A stretch of 64,000 nt of DNA from an uncultured Actinomycetes bacterium (GCA_903825895.1 CAIKCI010000031.1:62001-126000), one strand, 5' to 3'; positions 8,994-17,791 are shown, counted from the first letter of the stretch. Notes: generated by a model from the sequence alone, not told the origin. A program made the numbers and translations.

Positions 8994-9503
8994 ATGACGA
9001 ACCATGACCTTGACCCCATCGCCGCAGCCGTTGCCCACAATGAGCACTATGCCCAAGCGCATGGCGCCATGGATCTTCCGACCGAGCCTTCGAAGCATTT
9101 GGCCATTGTTACGTGCATGGACTCTCGCCTCGACCTCTTTGGAGCCTTAGGGCTCCACCTCGGCGAGGCTCATATCATCCGTAATGCGGGAGGGATCGCC
9201 ACCGATGATGTCGTGCGTTCCCTCATCCTCTCGCAGCGACTCTTAGGGACGGATCGAATCATGGTGATTCACCACTCACGCTGCGGACTTGAAGGGCTTG
9301 ACGAACAAGCATTACGCGCATCGATCGCCAACGACACCGGCACGGAGAGCACCGTTGTCTTCGGCGGATTCACCGATGTCTTTGCCGATGTGCGCAAAAC
9401 AATGGACCGACTTTCGAGTGATCCTGCGCTTCAGTCGGTCGAGGTCAAGGGATTTGTCTTTGACGTCGACCAAGGAGCGCTTCTTCCCGTCGAACGCTCC
9501 TAA
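8994..9503 (+). CDS. Beta-carbonic anhydrase, Rv1284-like
   Basis: A 169-residue beta-class carbonic anhydrase interconverting CO2 and bicarbonate in the cytosol. Zinc ligands are visible as Cys in VTCMDSRLDLFGALG, and His plus Cys in VIHHSRCGLEG; the Asp-Arg dyad sits in the first motif. Overall pattern, including IIRNAGGIATDDVVRSL and the C-terminal VKGFVFDVDQGALLPV, follows the short mycobacterial Rv1284 type. ATG at 8994 is preferred to the frame opening at 8961 because homology starts just after it. It is divergent from the nucleosidase. Confidence 0.9.
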   Translation: MTNHDLDPIAAAVAHNEHYAQAHGAMDLPTEPSKHLAIVTCMDSRLDLFGALGLHLGEAHIIRNAGGIATDDVVRSLILSQRLLGTDRIMVIHHSRCGLEGLDEQALRASIANDTGTESTVVFGGFTDVFADVRKTMDRLSSDPALQSVEVKGFVFDVDQGALLPVERS

Positions 9504-9555
9504 GGGATCGGCACCCCTCTCTTCTGACGCTTCTGTTCCAAGCGCGCCGCTTTCG

Positions 9556-11538
9556 TCAGTCGTCGTCGTTGGCGTGATTTGCCATCAAGGCATCAATCAT
9601 CTTCACCACCGTGGGGTCCGTCAGCGTCGTCACGTCACCAAGGCTGCGATGTTCGGCCACATCGCGTAGAAGCCGCCGCATAATCTTTCCCGAGCGAGTC
9701 TTTGGCAGTTCCGGCGTCAAGATGATCTGTCGCGGTTTTGCAATAGGGCTAATGGTGAGTGCCACGTGACTGCGAAGATCAGCAATCAGCGCTGCCTCGT
9801 CCCCCTGGGTGACCTCACCAGAGATTTTTAACGTCACGAAGGCCACAATGGCTTGACCGGTGGTGTCGTCGGATGCGCCCACTACCGCGGCTTCGGCCAC
9901 GGCATGGTGACCCACTAGCGCGTGTTCAACTTCTGCCGTCGAGAGCCGATGGCCAGAAATATTCATAACGTCGTCGACGCGGCCTAAGAGCCAAAGATCT
10001 CCGTCATCGTCGCGCTTGGCCCCGTCGCCGGCGAAGTACACGCCGTCAAAGTGTGACCAGTAGGTCTCGCGATAGCGATCGGGATCGCCCCAGATCCCGC
10101 GCAACATGCCGGGCCACGGGGCCGTGATGACCAGGAGTCCCCCATGACCGTTCGGCACCGACACTCCGTCGTTGTCAACCACGTCGACCGAGATCCCCGG
10201 AAACGCCGTCATCGCCGCTCCTGGTTTTGGCGATGCCACGCCGGGCAAGGGTGTGATCATGATGCCACCGGTCTCGGTCTGCCACCACGTATCAACGACT
10301 GGACAGCGATCCCCACCGATATTCTTTCGATACCACATCCATGCCTCAGGATTAATGGGCTCGCCAACCGAACCTAAGAGGCGAAGGCTCGAAAGATCAT
10401 GGGCAGCGGGCAAGGCTTCGCCCCATTTCATAAACGTTCGAATAGCTGTTGGTGCGGTGTAGAGAATCGTGACACCGTACTCTTCGATGATCCTCCACCA
10501 TCGATCTTTTCCACCGGCGTCAGGGGTTCCTTCGTACATCACACTCGTGACGCCATTGCATAAGGGCCCGTAAACGATATAACTATGTCCCGTCACCCAT
10601 CCGATGTCGGCACTGGTCCAACAGATGTCAGTCTCTGGCTTGATGTCAAAGACCAAACGATGCGTCGTGGATGCCTGCGTCAGGTAACCCCCGGTGGTGT
10701 GAAAAATACCCTTGGGCGCTGCCGTCGTCCCCGAGGTGTACATGATGTAGAGCGGATGCTCGGCGGGAAATGCTTTTGGAGCATGAATCGTCGATTGCGC
10801 AGCAACCACGTCGTGCCACCAAAGATCTCGACCCTCCATCCAAGCCACCTCTTGACCAGTACGTCGAACAACAAGGACCGCTTTAACGTCAGGACAGGTT
10901 TTCAATGCTTCGTCCACCGCGGGCTTCAACGCCGATGCTTCGCCGCGACGAAACCCCCCGTCGGCCGTAATAACAAAGTGCGCATCGGCGTCGAGGATAC
11001 GGTCAGAGAGCGCTTCAGCGGAAAATCCGCCGAAGATGACCGAGTGGGGTGCGCCGATACGCGCACAGGCCAGCATCGCCACCACCGCTTCAGGGATCAT
11101 GGGCATGTAGATCGCGACGCGGTCGCCTTCGCTCACGCCGAGCGACTCAAGAGCGTTGGCCGCTTGGCTGACATCGGCCAAGAGGTCGTTGTAGGTAATC
11201 GTGCGGGTGTCGGTTTCCGGCTCTCCGACCCAGTGAAATGCAACTTTGTCGCCATTGCCTGCAGTGACGTGACGATCGATGCAGTTCACGCTGGCGTTTA
11301 AGGTCCCATCCGAGAACCACTGGGCAAAGGGAGCATCCCATTCGAGCACCTTGGTGAACGGTTTCTCCCAGGTCAGTGCCGATGCTTGTTTGGCCCACCA
11401 CGCCTCAGGATCGGCATTTGCTTCGTCGTAGATGGCCGCCGTGGCGTTGGCTTGGGCTGCGAACGCAGCGCTGGGGGCGAAGGAGCGATGTTCTTGGAGA
11501 AGGGCTTCTACGGCCTCTTCATGTTTTCCTCCGCTCAT
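9556..11538 (-). CDS. acs: Acetyl-CoA synthetase, AMP-forming
   Basis: A 660-residue ANL-superfamily ligase making acetyl-CoA from acetate, ATP and CoA via acetyl-AMP. Visible: N-terminal ACAS_N region, the P-loop YTSGTTAAPKGIFHTTGGY, the substrate motif DTWWQTETGG, the hinge region LLGRVDDVMNISGHRLSTAEVEH, and the C-terminal PKTRSGKIMRRLLRDVAE with the catalytic, acetylation-prone Lys. Length is standard. It is transcribed away from the HtrA-like gene. It supports growth on acetate and recovery of overflow acetate. Confidence 0.95.
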   Translation of the reverse strand: MSGGKHEEAVEALLQEHRSFAPSAAFAAQANATAAIYDEANADPEAWWAKQASALTWEKPFTKVLEWDAPFAQWFSDGTLNASVNCIDRHVTAGNGDKVAFHWVGEPETDTRTITYNDLLADVSQAANALESLGVSEGDRVAIYMPMIPEAVVAMLACARIGAPHSVIFGGFSAEALSDRILDADAHFVITADGGFRRGEASALKPAVDEALKTCPDVKAVLVVRRTGQEVAWMEGRDLWWHDVVAAQSTIHAPKAFPAEHPLYIMYTSGTTAAPKGIFHTTGGYLTQASTTHRLVFDIKPETDICWTSADIGWVTGHSYIVYGPLCNGVTSVMYEGTPDAGGKDRWWRIIEEYGVTILYTAPTAIRTFMKWGEALPAAHDLSSLRLLGSVGEPINPEAWMWYRKNIGGDRCPVVDTWWQTETGGIMITPLPGVASPKPGAAMTAFPGISVDVVDNDGVSVPNGHGGLLVITAPWPGMLRGIWGDPDRYRETYWSHFDGVYFAGDGAKRDDDGDLWLLGRVDDVMNISGHRLSTAEVEHALVGHHAVAEAAVVGASDDTTGQAIVAFVTLKISGEVTQGDEAALIADLRSHVALTISPIAKPRQIILTPELPKTRSGKIMRRLLRDVAEHRSLGDVTTLTDPTVVKMIDALMANHANDDD

Positions 11539-11610
11539 GGACTCCCCTCTCCCCTCGGTTGACCAGAGATTACGCCATCTCAGGCGGAGACGCCCACCCT
11601 GGTGGAGGCA

Positions 11611-11642
11611 AAAAAACTCTTAGGAATCTCTTAGAGTTTTTT
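11611..11642. repeat. Perfect 10-bp inverted repeat in the acs/protease divergent spacer
   Basis: AAAAAACTCT at 11611-11620 and AGAGTTTTTT at 11633-11642 are perfect inverted arms around a 12-base loop. The A6/T6 ends make it look like a bidirectional intrinsic terminator, yet it lies between two divergent gene starts. It could attenuate antisense transcripts or serve as an operator. No experimental or conservation evidence is available here. Confidence 0.45.
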
Positions 11643-11701
11643 AGAGGATGATTTAGATGCCTGGAGTTAACTTGTGGTCACAGCAAGAGACGGAGAATCA
11701 A

Positions 11702-13057
11702 ATGGATGAGAACCTAGAGCGCCCAGAGTTGACCCCAGGTCCAGACCTCCCCAATTGGGAAATGGTCAGCGAACCCGAGAGCCACTCAAGTGCAACACCC
11801 GGTTCATCAGCGACGAACCCACCGCCTCCGCCCTTCATCCCTGCTGGCGCCTATCCCCCACCGCACAAATCGAATAAAGCATTTCTTATCGGTGCTGGTG
11901 TGACAGCTGCGGCAATCCTTCTTGGCGCCGGTGTTGGCCACAGCATCTGGCCGGCGAGCTCTCCCGCTCCTTCAGCGACCTCGACCCCGGGCAATGCATT
12001 TCAAATTCCTGGATCGAACCAAGGTGGCGGGTCGTCATCCACCACCCTTCCAAAAGGCATCACTGCAGCACAAGTGAAAGCACTTGCCGGCAAAGTAAGC
12101 CCATCTCTTGTAGACATCAATACGAATCTTCAATATCAAGGCTCCCAAGCTGCGGGAACCGGGATTGTCATGTCAAAGAATGGTCTCATTCTGACCAACA
12201 ACCACGTCATTAATGGCGCAACGTCGATTACGGCAAGAGACATTGGCAATGGCAAAACCTACAAAGCGACCGTTGTTGGCTACAACCGCACGAGCGATAT
12301 TGCCGTCCTCCAACTTCAAAGTGCATCGGGTCTTACCGTTGCCAACTTTGGAGACTCCAAAACAGCCACCGTGGGACAGGCCGTTGTGGGGATCGGAAAC
12401 GCCCAAGGGGCCGGCGGAGATCCAAGTACTGCTGCCGGAAATATCACTGCATTGCACCAACAGATCACCGCGTCAGATGAAACCGGGGGCAATACCGAAA
12501 CTCTCCAGGGCTTGATCCAAACCAATGCGCCAATTCAACCTGGGGATTCTGGTGGATCATTAGTGAACACCAACGCTGAGGTCATTGGCATTGACACCGC
12601 AGCTTCAACCGGGCAGTCCTTCACCAATGCTTCATCACAAGGCTTTGCGATCCCGATTAACAATGCGTTAACGATTGCCCATCAAATCATCAAGGGCGAG
12701 GCCAGTAGCACGGTGCACATTGGCGAGACCGGCTTCCTCGGCGTCGAAGTCCAGCCCGCGTCATCGGGATCGAATGGCTTCACCAACCCCTTCGGGTCGG
12801 GAAATAGCGGGCAGGGAACGACAGCGTCGGGCGTGCAAGTGGCAGGCACCTTATCGGGATCACCTGCTGCGAATGCGGGACTTGCTCAAGGTGATGTCAT
12901 CACCACGGTGAATGGCGTCACGGTCACCACCCCGGCTCAGCTGACGGCTACTCTCGGTCGCTATCACCCTGGGGACACCGTCACACTGACTTGGATCACT
13001 CCATCTGGAACGACGCAAAGCGCCAAGATCACGCTCGAGACCGGTCCCGCTGCCTAG
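11702..13057 (+). CDS. HtrA/DegP-like membrane-anchored serine protease with PDZ domain
   Basis: A 451-residue S1C protease of the cell envelope. A Pro-rich cytoplasmic tail (residues 1-58) precedes one membrane helix at about 60-80 and a low-complexity Ser/Thr/Pro linker. The trypsin-like domain follows, with catalytic His in LTNNHVI, Asp in RTSDIAVLQL and Ser in IQPGDSGGSLVN. A C-terminal PDZ domain contains GSPAANAGLAQGDVITTVNG. ATG at 11702 has GGAG seven bases upstream, so it is preferred over 11657. The role is expected to be quality control of exported proteins. The convergent downstream region carries a strong hairpin. Confidence 0.9.
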   Translation: MDENLERPELTPGPDLPNWEMVSEPESHSSATPGSSATNPPPPPFIPAGAYPPPHKSNKAFLIGAGVTAAAILLGAGVGHSIWPASSPAPSATSTPGNAFQIPGSNQGGGSSSTTLPKGITAAQVKALAGKVSPSLVDINTNLQYQGSQAAGTGIVMSKNGLILTNNHVINGATSITARDIGNGKTYKATVVGYNRTSDIAVLQLQSASGLTVANFGDSKTATVGQAVVGIGNAQGAGGDPSTAAGNITALHQQITASDETGGNTETLQGLIQTNAPIQPGDSGGSLVNTNAEVIGIDTAASTGQSFTNASSQGFAIPINNALTIAHQIIKGEASSTVHIGETGFLGVEVQPASSGSNGFTNPFGSGNSGQGTTASGVQVAGTLSGSPAANAGLAQGDVITTVNGVTVTTPAQLTATLGRYHPGDTVTLTWITPSGTTQSAKITLETGPAA

Positions 13058-13069
13058 AGATTTTTCTAT

Positions 13070-13117
13070 CCACCGACGAAGAGGATCTCTCCTCCCCCAG
13101 GACCTCTTCGTCGGTGG
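13070..13117. terminator. Strong 15-bp hairpin between convergent genes, candidate terminator
   Basis: Arms at 13070-13084 and 13103-13117 are perfectly complementary over 15 bp (CCACCGACGAAGAGG and its complement), with an 18-base loop. It lies between the convergent ends of the protease gene and a small membrane-protein gene. No clean U-tract follows on either strand; the only T-run (13061-13065) precedes the stem on the plus strand. It is therefore a strong structure but an atypical intrinsic terminator. Confidence 0.5.
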
Positions 13118-13134
13118 AACCACCACCGGGCCTT

Positions 13135-13386
13135 TTAGCTGTCGGTGCCATCCTTGATGAATGCACCAACGACATACGATCCGATAATCATGATCATTCC
13201 GGTGAAGATCAAGGCAAATCCAATTCCTTCGGTATTCAGCGCAAAACCACAGTTGCTTCCTGTTGTGGCCGTGCTGCAGCGAGCAATGTCGTGATATTGC
13301 CAGAAAATCCCAATAATTCCGACAAGAAACATGCCGATGCCACTGAATCGCACAATGCGTATCCGCTTCAAGGTCTGTTCCTTCAT
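13135..13386 (-). CDS. Small hypothetical two-helix membrane protein
   Basis: I do not recognise this 83-residue protein. A basic N-terminus (MKEQTLKRIRIVR) is followed by two hydrophobic helices at about residues 13-30 and 52-75, joined by a loop with two cysteines (RCSTATTGSNCGF) that could form a disulfide outside the membrane. ATG at 13386 is preferred because AGAAGAG lies directly upstream and the extended frame overlaps the divergent SnoaL-like gene. Function unknown. Confidence 0.55.
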   Translation of the reverse strand: MKEQTLKRIRIVRFSGIGMFLVGIIGIFWQYHDIARCSTATTGSNCGFALNTEGIGFALIFTGMIMIIGSYVVGAFIKDGTDS

Positions 13387-13455
13387 CTCTTCTAACCTAA
13401 CGCGCCGTCGGGCTCTCGTGGCAACATGGAGTAACGGAACAGCGAGGGAGTACTC

Positions 13456-13890
13456 ATGATTCACGAGACTGTAGAACGATGGCATTCCTACATGAAAGGT
13501 GAACTACCTGGTGGTTTAGACGAGCTGCTCGACAATGACGTGATTTTTTATTCTCCGATTGTCTTTACCCCTCAGCATGGCAAAGAGATCACCATGTTGT
13601 ATCTGACCGCTGCAGCGGGAGTCTTCCCCGGCGACGACCAACCCCAATCTTCAGCCAGATCTCAAACTCAAAACAGTGCTTTTCACTACACAAAAAAGAC
13701 CTTTGGCGAGAACTCCGCGATCCTAGAATTCGAAACAACCATGGAAGGCAAATACGTCAATGGAGTTGACATCATCACCTGTAACGATGAAGGGAAAATC
13801 GTTGAGTTCCGTGTGATGATCCGACCCCTGCAGGCGGTAAATTTGGTGCACGAACAGATGAGCCGCATGCTTGACCAACTCAACGGTTGA
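13456..13890 (+). CDS. SnoaL-like/NTF2-fold protein
   Basis: A 144-residue protein with the NTF2-like pattern: N-terminal helices ending in LDELLDNDVIFYSPIVFTP, then a beta-rich core with AILEFETTMEGKYVNGVDIITCNDEGKIVEFRVMIRPLQAVNLV. The last stretch is characteristic of SnoaL-like proteins that bind or transform hydrophobic small molecules. Catalytic residues cannot be assigned from sequence alone. It starts divergently from a small membrane protein gene and is followed by tRNA-Arg on the other strand, so it is probably a single-gene unit. Confidence 0.7.
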   Translation: MIHETVERWHSYMKGELPGGLDELLDNDVIFYSPIVFTPQHGKEITMLYLTAAAGVFPGDDQPQSSARSQTQNSAFHYTKKTFGENSAILEFETTMEGKYVNGVDIITCNDEGKIVEFRVMIRPLQAVNLVHEQMSRMLDQLNG

Positions 13891-13904
13891 TTTCCAAAGT
13901 GACG

Positions 13905-13976
13905 TGCCCCCGGCAGGAATCGAACCTGCGCACATGGTTTAGGAAACCAATGCTCTATCCCCTGAGCTACGGGAGC
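13905..13976 (-). tRNA. tRNA-Arg (anticodon CCU)
   Basis: A 72-base cloverleaf on the minus strand: acceptor stem GCTCCCG/CGGGGGC, D-arm GCTC-GAGC, anticodon loop TTCCTAA giving CCU for AGG codons, T-arm GCAGG-TTCGATT-CCTGC. The top pair of the anticodon stem is a U-U mismatch. CCA is not encoded; the next bases are CGT. It stands alone between two plus-strand genes. Confidence 0.93.
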
Positions 13977-14153
13977 GGGACTTCTGCTTTTCGCTTTGCG
14001 TCTCACCCACCAAATGAATGGTGCCCTATTCTACGTCTATTGGAATCACAGAGTCCTCAACTGCTCCTCCCGGCAAGTGACGGCCAGGGGCGAGCAAAGA
14101 ATCAACAGATAATTTCGTGAGGTCGCTGTGATGGAAACGTCGGAGGAGACCTA

Positions 14154-14993
14154 GTGAAAACAAAGCCATCTGATCTCTTCAACCTTGATCACTACCCTCT
14201 CGACCAACACGAAACATCGTCGTTTCAGGAGTTAATCGCTAGGTCTCAATCTGACATGGCTGAGCTTGGCTATGTCGAATTACCTCACTTCATTACCGAA
14301 CAGGCCACGGGTGCGTTGATTGATGATGCTGAACGGTTGGCAACACGAGCATTCCGATCGCATGGACCAGGAACGGCGTACCTCGAACTCCCCGACGAAA
14401 CGCAATGGCCAGAAGGTCATCCACGAAGGCGCTGGCAGCCCTATGGCGTCGAAGCCGTTAGCTATGACTTGATTCCTCTTCACTCTCCGCTGCGGGCTCT
14501 CTATGAGTCAGATCTTTTACTGCGTTTCCTTGAGGCCGTACTCAACCGCGGTCCCCTCTTTCGCTATGCAGATCCATTCGGTGCTTTGAATCTCGCGGTC
14601 ATGGGCGAAGGCGACGAACTGCAGTGGCACTTCGACCAAACTGATTTTGTTGTCTCGCTGGCAATCCAACATGCTGACGAGGGTGGAAATTTTGATGTCG
14701 TTCCAAAAATCCGAACAACGGGGGACGAACACTACGATGACGTAGCCGCTGTTTTGAACGGCGACCACTCCAAGATGGTGACTCTCCCGATGACACCAGG
14801 GACACTCTTGATCTTCGAAGGGAGAAACTCGATCCACCGAGTAAGTCCCCTCTCAGGGCCGACGAAGCGTTACGTAGGACTTCTCGGCTATGACACCAAA
14901 GCAGATACGATGAGTTCTGACCTTTTGCGGACGGTTCGCTATGGTCGCACTCAGGCATTTGCCACCCCTCCAACAGACTGGCCATTGACATGA
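14154..14993 (+). CDS. Fe(II)/2-oxoglutarate-dependent oxygenase, ArpA/HalD/BesD-like
   Basis: A 279-residue cupin-fold oxygenase. The iron triad is visible as HFD within QWHFDQTDFVVSLAIQ and a distal His in NSIHRVSPLSGPTKRYVGLL, whose Arg/Lys would bind 2-oxoglutarate. The surrounding pattern (GGNFDVVPKIR..., MTPGTLLIFEGRNSIHRV) resembles the ArpA/HalD/BesD group of enzymes acting on free amino acids. Halogenases of that group lose the Asp (HxG); here Asp is kept, so hydroxylation or demethylation is expected rather than chlorination. GTG at 14154 follows GGAGG by a good spacing. Its stop overlaps the start of the Fae homologue, a functional hint discussed in the findings. Confidence 0.8.
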   Translation: MKTKPSDLFNLDHYPLDQHETSSFQELIARSQSDMAELGYVELPHFITEQATGALIDDAERLATRAFRSHGPGTAYLELPDETQWPEGHPRRRWQPYGVEAVSYDLIPLHSPLRALYESDLLLRFLEAVLNRGPLFRYADPFGALNLAVMGEGDELQWHFDQTDFVVSLAIQHADEGGNFDVVPKIRTTGDEHYDDVAAVLNGDHSKMVTLPMTPGTLLIFEGRNSIHRVSPLSGPTKRYVGLLGYDTKADTMSSDLLRTVRYGRTQAFATPPTDWPLT

Positions 14994-15490
14994 TGCAACT
15001 CGGTGAAGCATTTGTCGGGAGCGGACCGGAATCTGCGCACATCAATACGGTCCTTGGCCACCGTGAAGGCCCAGTTGGCACTGCCTGGGCCACCGCCTTA
15101 GCAACGCCACGAGAAGGCCACGCTGCCTTCGTGGTGGTTGCCCAACCCAATATGCCGGTCAAGCCATTTACCGTATTCGTCAACAAAGCAACCATCACGA
15201 CCGAATCTCATGGAAGGCTGCACTATGGAGCAGCACAACTTGGTGTGGCTTCAGGAATACTCGAAGCGGTCAGCAGAGGAATCATCGATGTAGATCTTGT
15301 TGAGAATGGCGTCTTGATCGTCGCGGTCTGGGTCGACCCGGCGGCTGAAAATGAGGATCTGGTCTTCGAAAATAATCAGGCCGCCGTGCAACAAGCCCTT
15401 GAGAACGGAGCGAAAGGTGATCCATCGATCAGCGATCTTTTAGCGATTCGCGATCAACCTTTTAATAGCTATTTCATTCCCAATAAATAA
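14990..15490 (+). CDS. Formaldehyde-activating enzyme (Fae) homologue
   Basis: A 166-residue homologue of Fae, which in methylotrophs condenses formaldehyde with tetrahydromethanopterin. Shared features run along the chain: GEAFVGSGPESAHI near the N-terminus with the catalytic His (His17 in the Methylorubrum enzyme), PNMPVKPFTVFVNKATI, FGPAQ-HGVA-type segment YGAAQLGVASGILEAV, and GIIDVDLVENGVLIVAVWVDP. ATG at 14990 overlaps the oxygenase stop by 4 bases; the second ATG at 14993 is an alternative. No methanopterin biosynthesis or C1-transfer genes lie nearby, so the cofactor used is unknown. The pairing with an oxygenase is unusual. Confidence 0.85.
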   Translation: MMQLGEAFVGSGPESAHINTVLGHREGPVGTAWATALATPREGHAAFVVVAQPNMPVKPFTVFVNKATITTESHGRLHYGAAQLGVASGILEAVSRGIIDVDLVENGVLIVAVWVDPAAENEDLVFENNQAAVQQALENGAKGDPSISDLLAIRDQPFNSYFIPNK

Positions 15491-15516
15491 TCACTAACCA
15501 AGCAGGAGTGCACGCG

Positions 15517-16566
15517 TCAGTCAGCGGCTGCTCGCCCCGCAATGAGAGGAAGATCAAGATAGGTGCGAACTCCCGGTTGCGCTGCGACAACATAAGGAAT
15601 CGCATTGACGCAGTGGTTTGCTGTTGCGATAATTCCCGGATTTCTCTCAAGTCCGGCCGCAATGGTGCTTGGGTGCAGTTTGTGGAACTGGAGTTCCACG
15701 TCGGGATCTCCCGTCACTTCAACCTCAAAGCGCTGACCTCGAGAACCGAACGTCCACCCGGGGTCGAGATTCTCATCGCCCATAAACCAATTCACTGCAG
15801 CCGTCACGACAGGCGTTCCCTTTACGCATGCTTCCCAGCGGAAACGTTGCGCTGCAACCAGTCCCGGCTCGATCACCCCGATGGGCGAGTCGATCGGCTT
15901 CGTGGCGACGGCAACTTCGTGAGAGACCACGAGCTCATCGTCAATGGCAAAGCCCAGTTCGTCAGCCATCATGTGGACCGACTGGCCGAAGCCGTTGCCC
16001 AGCACGGCGGTCATGATCGAGGCCAATGCTTCTTCAGGAGGAGCGCCAAACAACATGATGTGGCGCACCACATCAGGGGCATTGTAGCTGCGAATATCAG
16101 AGAATTCTTCGGCGCGAACGTGGGTGATTTTTGAACTTAAGGCCGAGACCATCAGGGGAAAGCGTTCAGTAATCCCTCCGGGGTGAATGCCCGTCCCGTG
16201 AATCGATGCTCCCCCTCGTTGGCCTGCTTCGTCAAGAATCGCTCGTTCGACGGTGTTGGGATACCACCAGCCCACGGGGGTGACCACATTGATTCCCGCT
16301 TCTAAGAGGCGGATGACATCGCCTTGATCGCCCATGAGCGGTGAGTACATGACGCAGTGGGGTTTCGCTGCGAGCAACTCCTCAAAGGTGTTCGTTGCAA
16401 GAACACCCAAGGGACCAATGCCCGCAATCTCTCCGGCATCCCGGCCGACTTTGGCGTCCGAAAACACATGACACGCCACAAGTTCTAAGTCTGGATGCTG
16501 GGCGATTGTCCCGATTGACGCTTGGCCCACTCCCCCTGTGGCCCACTGGGCTACACGAATCGTCAT
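15517..16566 (-). CDS. DapB-like NAD(P)-binding oxidoreductase
   Basis: A 349-residue protein related to the mycobacterial proteins annotated as dihydrodipicolinate reductase-like and to 2,4-diaminopentanoate dehydrogenases. The N-terminal Rossmann motif is RVAQWATGGVGQASIGTI; a second conserved region contains GWWYPNTVERAILDEAGQRGGASIHGTGIHPGG. True lysine-pathway DapB is shorter, so lysine synthesis is unlikely. ATG at 16566 has GGGAG a few bases upstream and is preferred to 16602. It is the last gene of a unit with a flavin-dependent ACAD-like protein, an SDR and MftD. Substrate unknown. Confidence 0.65.
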   Translation of the reverse strand: MTIRVAQWATGGVGQASIGTIAQHPDLELVACHVFSDAKVGRDAGEIAGIGPLGVLATNTFEELLAAKPHCVMYSPLMGDQGDVIRLLEAGINVVTPVGWWYPNTVERAILDEAGQRGGASIHGTGIHPGGITERFPLMVSALSSKITHVRAEEFSDIRSYNAPDVVRHIMLFGAPPEEALASIMTAVLGNGFGQSVHMMADELGFAIDDELVVSHEVAVATKPIDSPIGVIEPGLVAAQRFRWEACVKGTPVVTAAVNWFMGDENLDPGWTFGSRGQRFEVEVTGDPDVELQFHKLHPSTIAAGLERNPGIIATANHCVNAIPYVVAAQPGVRTYLDLPLIAGRAAAD

Positions 16567-16612
16567 CTCCGCTCCCTTTTCTTCCTCGATGCACTCGGGC
16601 AACCGAGTAGCC

Positions 16613-17791
16613 TTACATTCCGAATTGATCGTCGATCAGGCCGAGGTAGAGACGAGCTGAGTCGGTATACGTCTTCTCACTAATGAACGCGTGCTGCGTG
16701 CCCGTATACATGTCACGAAATGCTCGTTCGAGTCGACTGCCTTCTCGGATCGCTGAGGTTCCAGCCGCTAAATGAGCCCATTGGACGATCTCGCGACTCG
16801 CTTCGGTGGCGTAGGTTGCCGCAATGCGAAGGTCGGCACGGTCCGTTGGAGTCACCTTCTCACCGGCCAGCACTTTTGCTTCGGCATCGCTAAAAGCGTC
16901 CACGACTAACAGGCGCGCCGCGCGCCACATGGCGAGGTGATGAGAAAGCCCACGTTGGAACGTTGACTTATTGGCCAATGAACTCTCGTCGCCCATGCGG
17001 ACTTTCGTCGTGGCCAACTCCATCACGTCATCAAGCATGCTCTTCGCCACCCCGAGCGCCCAGGCCGCGTGACCCGCTGCCGTGATCGCCATGAGGCCAA
17101 GAGAGTACGCAGCAGCACTTCCTCGTTGTGGTGTTTGGCAGAACAGTTCAAAGGTCCGATCCGCCGGCACAAAAAGATCCGTCACGTTGTAGTCATAGGA
17201 CCCCGTGCCTTTAAGGCCTTGGACGTGCCAGCCGTCGGTGAAGACAATTTCGTCACGTGGAATCACCGCAACAAGCAGTGGCGGCATGCCATCATCACCG
17301 ATGACCATCTCGCCATTCACACTCGGCATGAATCCTGCGGCCACGTATTCGGCATGGCCCGTTCCTGAACCAAAGTTCCAGGCTCCGGTGAGTCGATAGC
17401 CACCATCAACGGTCTCACCCATGCCGTTGGGGAAGAACTGGCCGCCAACGGTCGTTCGGTTGTCGTGTTGGGTGAATACCTCGTCGAACCCTTCGTCCGA
17501 AAGATATGCCGCGCAGGCGGCTGCAGAAGGAAGATTGGCAATGCCAATCCACCCGAGTGATCCGTCTTGCCATGCCATCTCAATCCACATGGCGATCATC
17601 TGAGGGAATGTGGGTTCTGCTCCCCCCGCTTGAACAGGGTTGCAGTAATTCATCAAACCGCTCTCCCACAGCGCGTCCACCGAGCGAGGGCTCATGGTCC
17701 GCAGCGACTCACTGACGGCGACTTCTTCACTCATCAGCGAACGAAGGGATCGGGCAATCGCCTCACCATCTCTTGTTAACACCGTCGACAT
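16613..17791 (-). CDS. Acyl-CoA dehydrogenase-fold flavoprotein, HsaA/DszC-like
   Basis: A 392-residue protein with N-terminal ACAD helices, a middle beta domain (RLTGAWNFGSGTGHAEYVAAG, VQGLKGTGSYDYNVTDLFVP) and a C-terminal Acyl-CoA_dh_2-type domain. This C-terminal type and the lack of the usual ACAD catalytic Glu pattern point to the HsaA/HpaB/DszC flavin-dependent monooxygenases or to atypical dehydrogenases. These need reduced flavin from a separate reductase, which is not seen nearby. Its ATG directly follows the SDR stop (TAAATG), so the two are translationally linked. Confidence 0.75.
   Translation of the reverse strand: MSTVLTRDGEAIARSLRSLMSEEVAVSESLRTMSPRSVDALWESGLMNYCNPVQAGGAEPTFPQMIAMWIEMAWQDGSLGWIGIANLPSAAACAAYLSDEGFDEVFTQHDNRTTVGGQFFPNGMGETVDGGYRLTGAWNFGSGTGHAEYVAAGFMPSVNGEMVIGDDGMPPLLVAVIPRDEIVFTDGWHVQGLKGTGSYDYNVTDLFVPADRTFELFCQTPQRGSAAAYSLGLMAITAAGHAAWALGVAKSMLDDVMELATTKVRMGDESSLANKSTFQRGLSHHLAMWRAARLLVVDAFSDAEAKVLAGEKVTPTDRADLRIAATYATEASREIVQWAHLAAGTSAIREGSRLERAFRDMYTGTQHAFISEKTYTDSARLYLGLIDDQFGM

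Noticed and set aside
10585-11301. Plus-strand open frame of 238 codons
   Set aside because: It lies entirely antisense to acs, has low-complexity Arg/His-rich sequence and no recognisable domain; it is a shadow of acs codon bias.
14154-14993. Radical halogenase function for the oxygenase
   Set aside because: Halogenases of this group have Gly or Ala in place of the iron-binding Asp to leave room for chloride; here Asp is retained in HFD.
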